From contig NZ_CP030771.1 of assembly GCF_006088715.1 (NCBI RefSeq), forward strand, positions 4,908,001 to 4,972,000: a DNA stretch of 64,000 bases, read 5' to 3'. The notes under the pieces were generated by a model that made no database searches, was not told the origin of the DNA, and was given only the letters and a program-made list of their open reading frames with translations. This DNA comes from Streptomyces sp. YIM 121038. Its GTDB lineage: Bacteria > Actinomycetota > Actinomycetes > Streptomycetales > Streptomycetaceae. Made by a program: the position numbers and the translations under genes. This document shows positions 63,336 to 64,000 of the stretch, piece after piece. Within the stretch, counting starts at the first letter, position 1. Each line of letters opens with the position of its first letter.

Positions 63336-64000
63336 GTGGGGTGGGTGACGATGATCGGCCCGTCTGACGGACAGGTCGAGTACCGCCTGACCGGAGGCCA
63401 CGGCTGCGGCAAGGCCACCACCGTCGATGCGGCCCCGCTCGTTGCCGCCATCGAGGCCAGGGCCGAAGAAACCGGGACCACCGTTCCCGCGCTGCTCGGC
63501 TCCACCGAGGCGAAGAAGGCGTTCTACCGCGCCCGCACCCAGCTGCGGAACTCCAAGAACGCCCGGTTCACCGGGTTCGACGCCGTCGAAGTCGCGGCAG
63601 CAGCAGGGCTGGAGGCCCACGAGCTGTACGGGGAGAACGTCCTTCCCGCCCCGGCCGCCGACGGCCAGGTTGACTACCACCTGGACGCCAGCGAGCGCCC
63701 CCTGATGTGGATCGGAGGCGGCCTCAGCGAGTTCGGCATTACCCCCGGCAGCGTGCTCGACCCGGCCCAGTTCCCGGCCGCCCGCCGCCTCACGCGCGGC
63801 GAGGACCCGTACTCCGGCAAGACGCTCGTGGAACCGAAGCTCGCCATCGCGCCCACGGCCAAACTGCCCGCCGCCCCTCTCGTCCGGGCCATCCGCCGAA
63901 GCGCCGCCGAGCGCGGCGTGAAGCCGGAGGCGCTGCTCAACTCGAAGACCAAGAAGGCCGAGTTCGGGCGCATGGAAAGGCAGCTCACCCGGTTCGGCGA
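63336..64000 (+). CDS. TrwC/MobF-type relaxase, 5' part
   Basis: The frame runs open to the window end (222 codons seen). It starts at GTG 63336 (VGWVTMIGPSDGQVEYRLTG) behind GGAGGGGG; ATG 63351 is an alternative. Around residue 125 the MobF pattern appears: DYHLDASERPLMWIGGGLSE, then FGITPGSVLDPAQFPAARRL and RGEDPYSGKTLVEPK. An N-terminal extension of about 120 residues precedes it. Relaxases nick oriT and pilot the transferred strand. The catalytic tyrosines and any helicase part lie partly beyond the window, so class assignment rests on this segment. Confidence 0.75.
   Translation, partial: MGWVTMIGPSDGQVEYRLTGGHGCGKATTVDAAPLVAAIEARAEETGTTVPALLGSTEAKKAFYRARTQLRNSKNARFTGFDAVEVAAAAGLEAHELYGENVLPAPAADGQVDYHLDASERPLMWIGGGLSEFGITPGSVLDPAQFPAARRLTRGEDPYSGKTLVEPKLAIAPTAKLPAAPLVRAIRRSAAERGVKPEALLNSKTKKAEFGRMERQLTRFG

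Noticed and set aside
63216..63680. Minus-strand frame over the relaxase start
   Set aside because: The plus-strand frame has the MobF segment and stays open to the window end; the minus frame is a shadow.
41040..64000. CRISPR array or transposase in the accessory part
   Set aside because: The only repeats are the cassettes, the 355-bp pair and GC hairpins; none has regular spacers, and no transposase motif was found.

Overview
The window is Streptomyces (or very close actinomycete) chromosome. GC content is very high, GTG starts are common, and the order rnpA-rpmH-dnaA-oriC-dnaN-gnd-recF-DUF721-gyrB-gyrA is the one around the central Streptomyces origin. Six perfect 14-bp GTTTCACGTGAAAC sites (the Streptomyces ParB-binding parS sequence) lie between 2.7 and 18.3 kb.

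Positions 1-40,960 are conserved core. From the left: the 3' part of inositol-3-phosphate synthase, an MFS transporter, an LppU-like lipoprotein-type protein, CCA-adding enzyme (minus strand), then a DUF6049 protein, the lipid II flippase MurJ, a membrane pseudokinase, SigM with its overlapping anti-sigma factor, and trxB-trxA behind a textbook SigR promoter. A minus-strand block follows (GNAT protein, parB-parA, rsmG, jag, yidC, yidD, rnpA, rpmH), the last four packed tightly for ribosome, tRNA-processing and membrane-insertion functions. oriC lies between dnaA and dnaN, with about 15 DnaA-box-like sites and a possible DnaA-trio element. gyrB, gyrA, a DUF3566 protein and tRNA-Ile follow, then small exported proteins, a Ser/Thr kinase, an HTH regulator and tRNA-Ala(TGC).

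Positions 41,040-64,000 are an integrated mobile element that runs off the right edge. A tyrosine integrase with a long C-terminal extension sits next to the tRNA-Ala 3' end, the likely attachment site. Next comes a minus-strand operon of small genes (46.4 to 43.8 kb) with one HNH-like protein. Then about 16 kb of small plus-strand genes lead up to a candidate oriT/regulatory gap (63.0-63.3 kb) and the start of a TrwC/MobF-type relaxase that is cut by the window end. This gene set (ArdC-like antirestriction, double ParB-like, DUF3560, DUF2786, zinc-ribbon and OB-like proteins) resembles the leading region of conjugative elements, and it points toward the relaxase/oriT end as leading regions do.

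The most unusual feature is in this rightward region. A promoter-leader cassette recurs there: TTGAYC-N17-TTTAAT, then a 5' hairpin whose stem changes by compensating substitutions while its loop stays AGGGCAACA, then often a second GGGGCC-N4-GGCCCC hairpin, then CTCTCACCA just before the ribosome binding site. I count eight leaders with the hairpin; seven have the -10 box and five have a clear -35. Two of them are preceded by a perfect 355-bp duplication that holds a 191-bp nested palindrome. This looks like a coordinated regulon, possibly switched on when the element enters a new cell as single strands. That reading is inference; the repeats themselves are directly visible.
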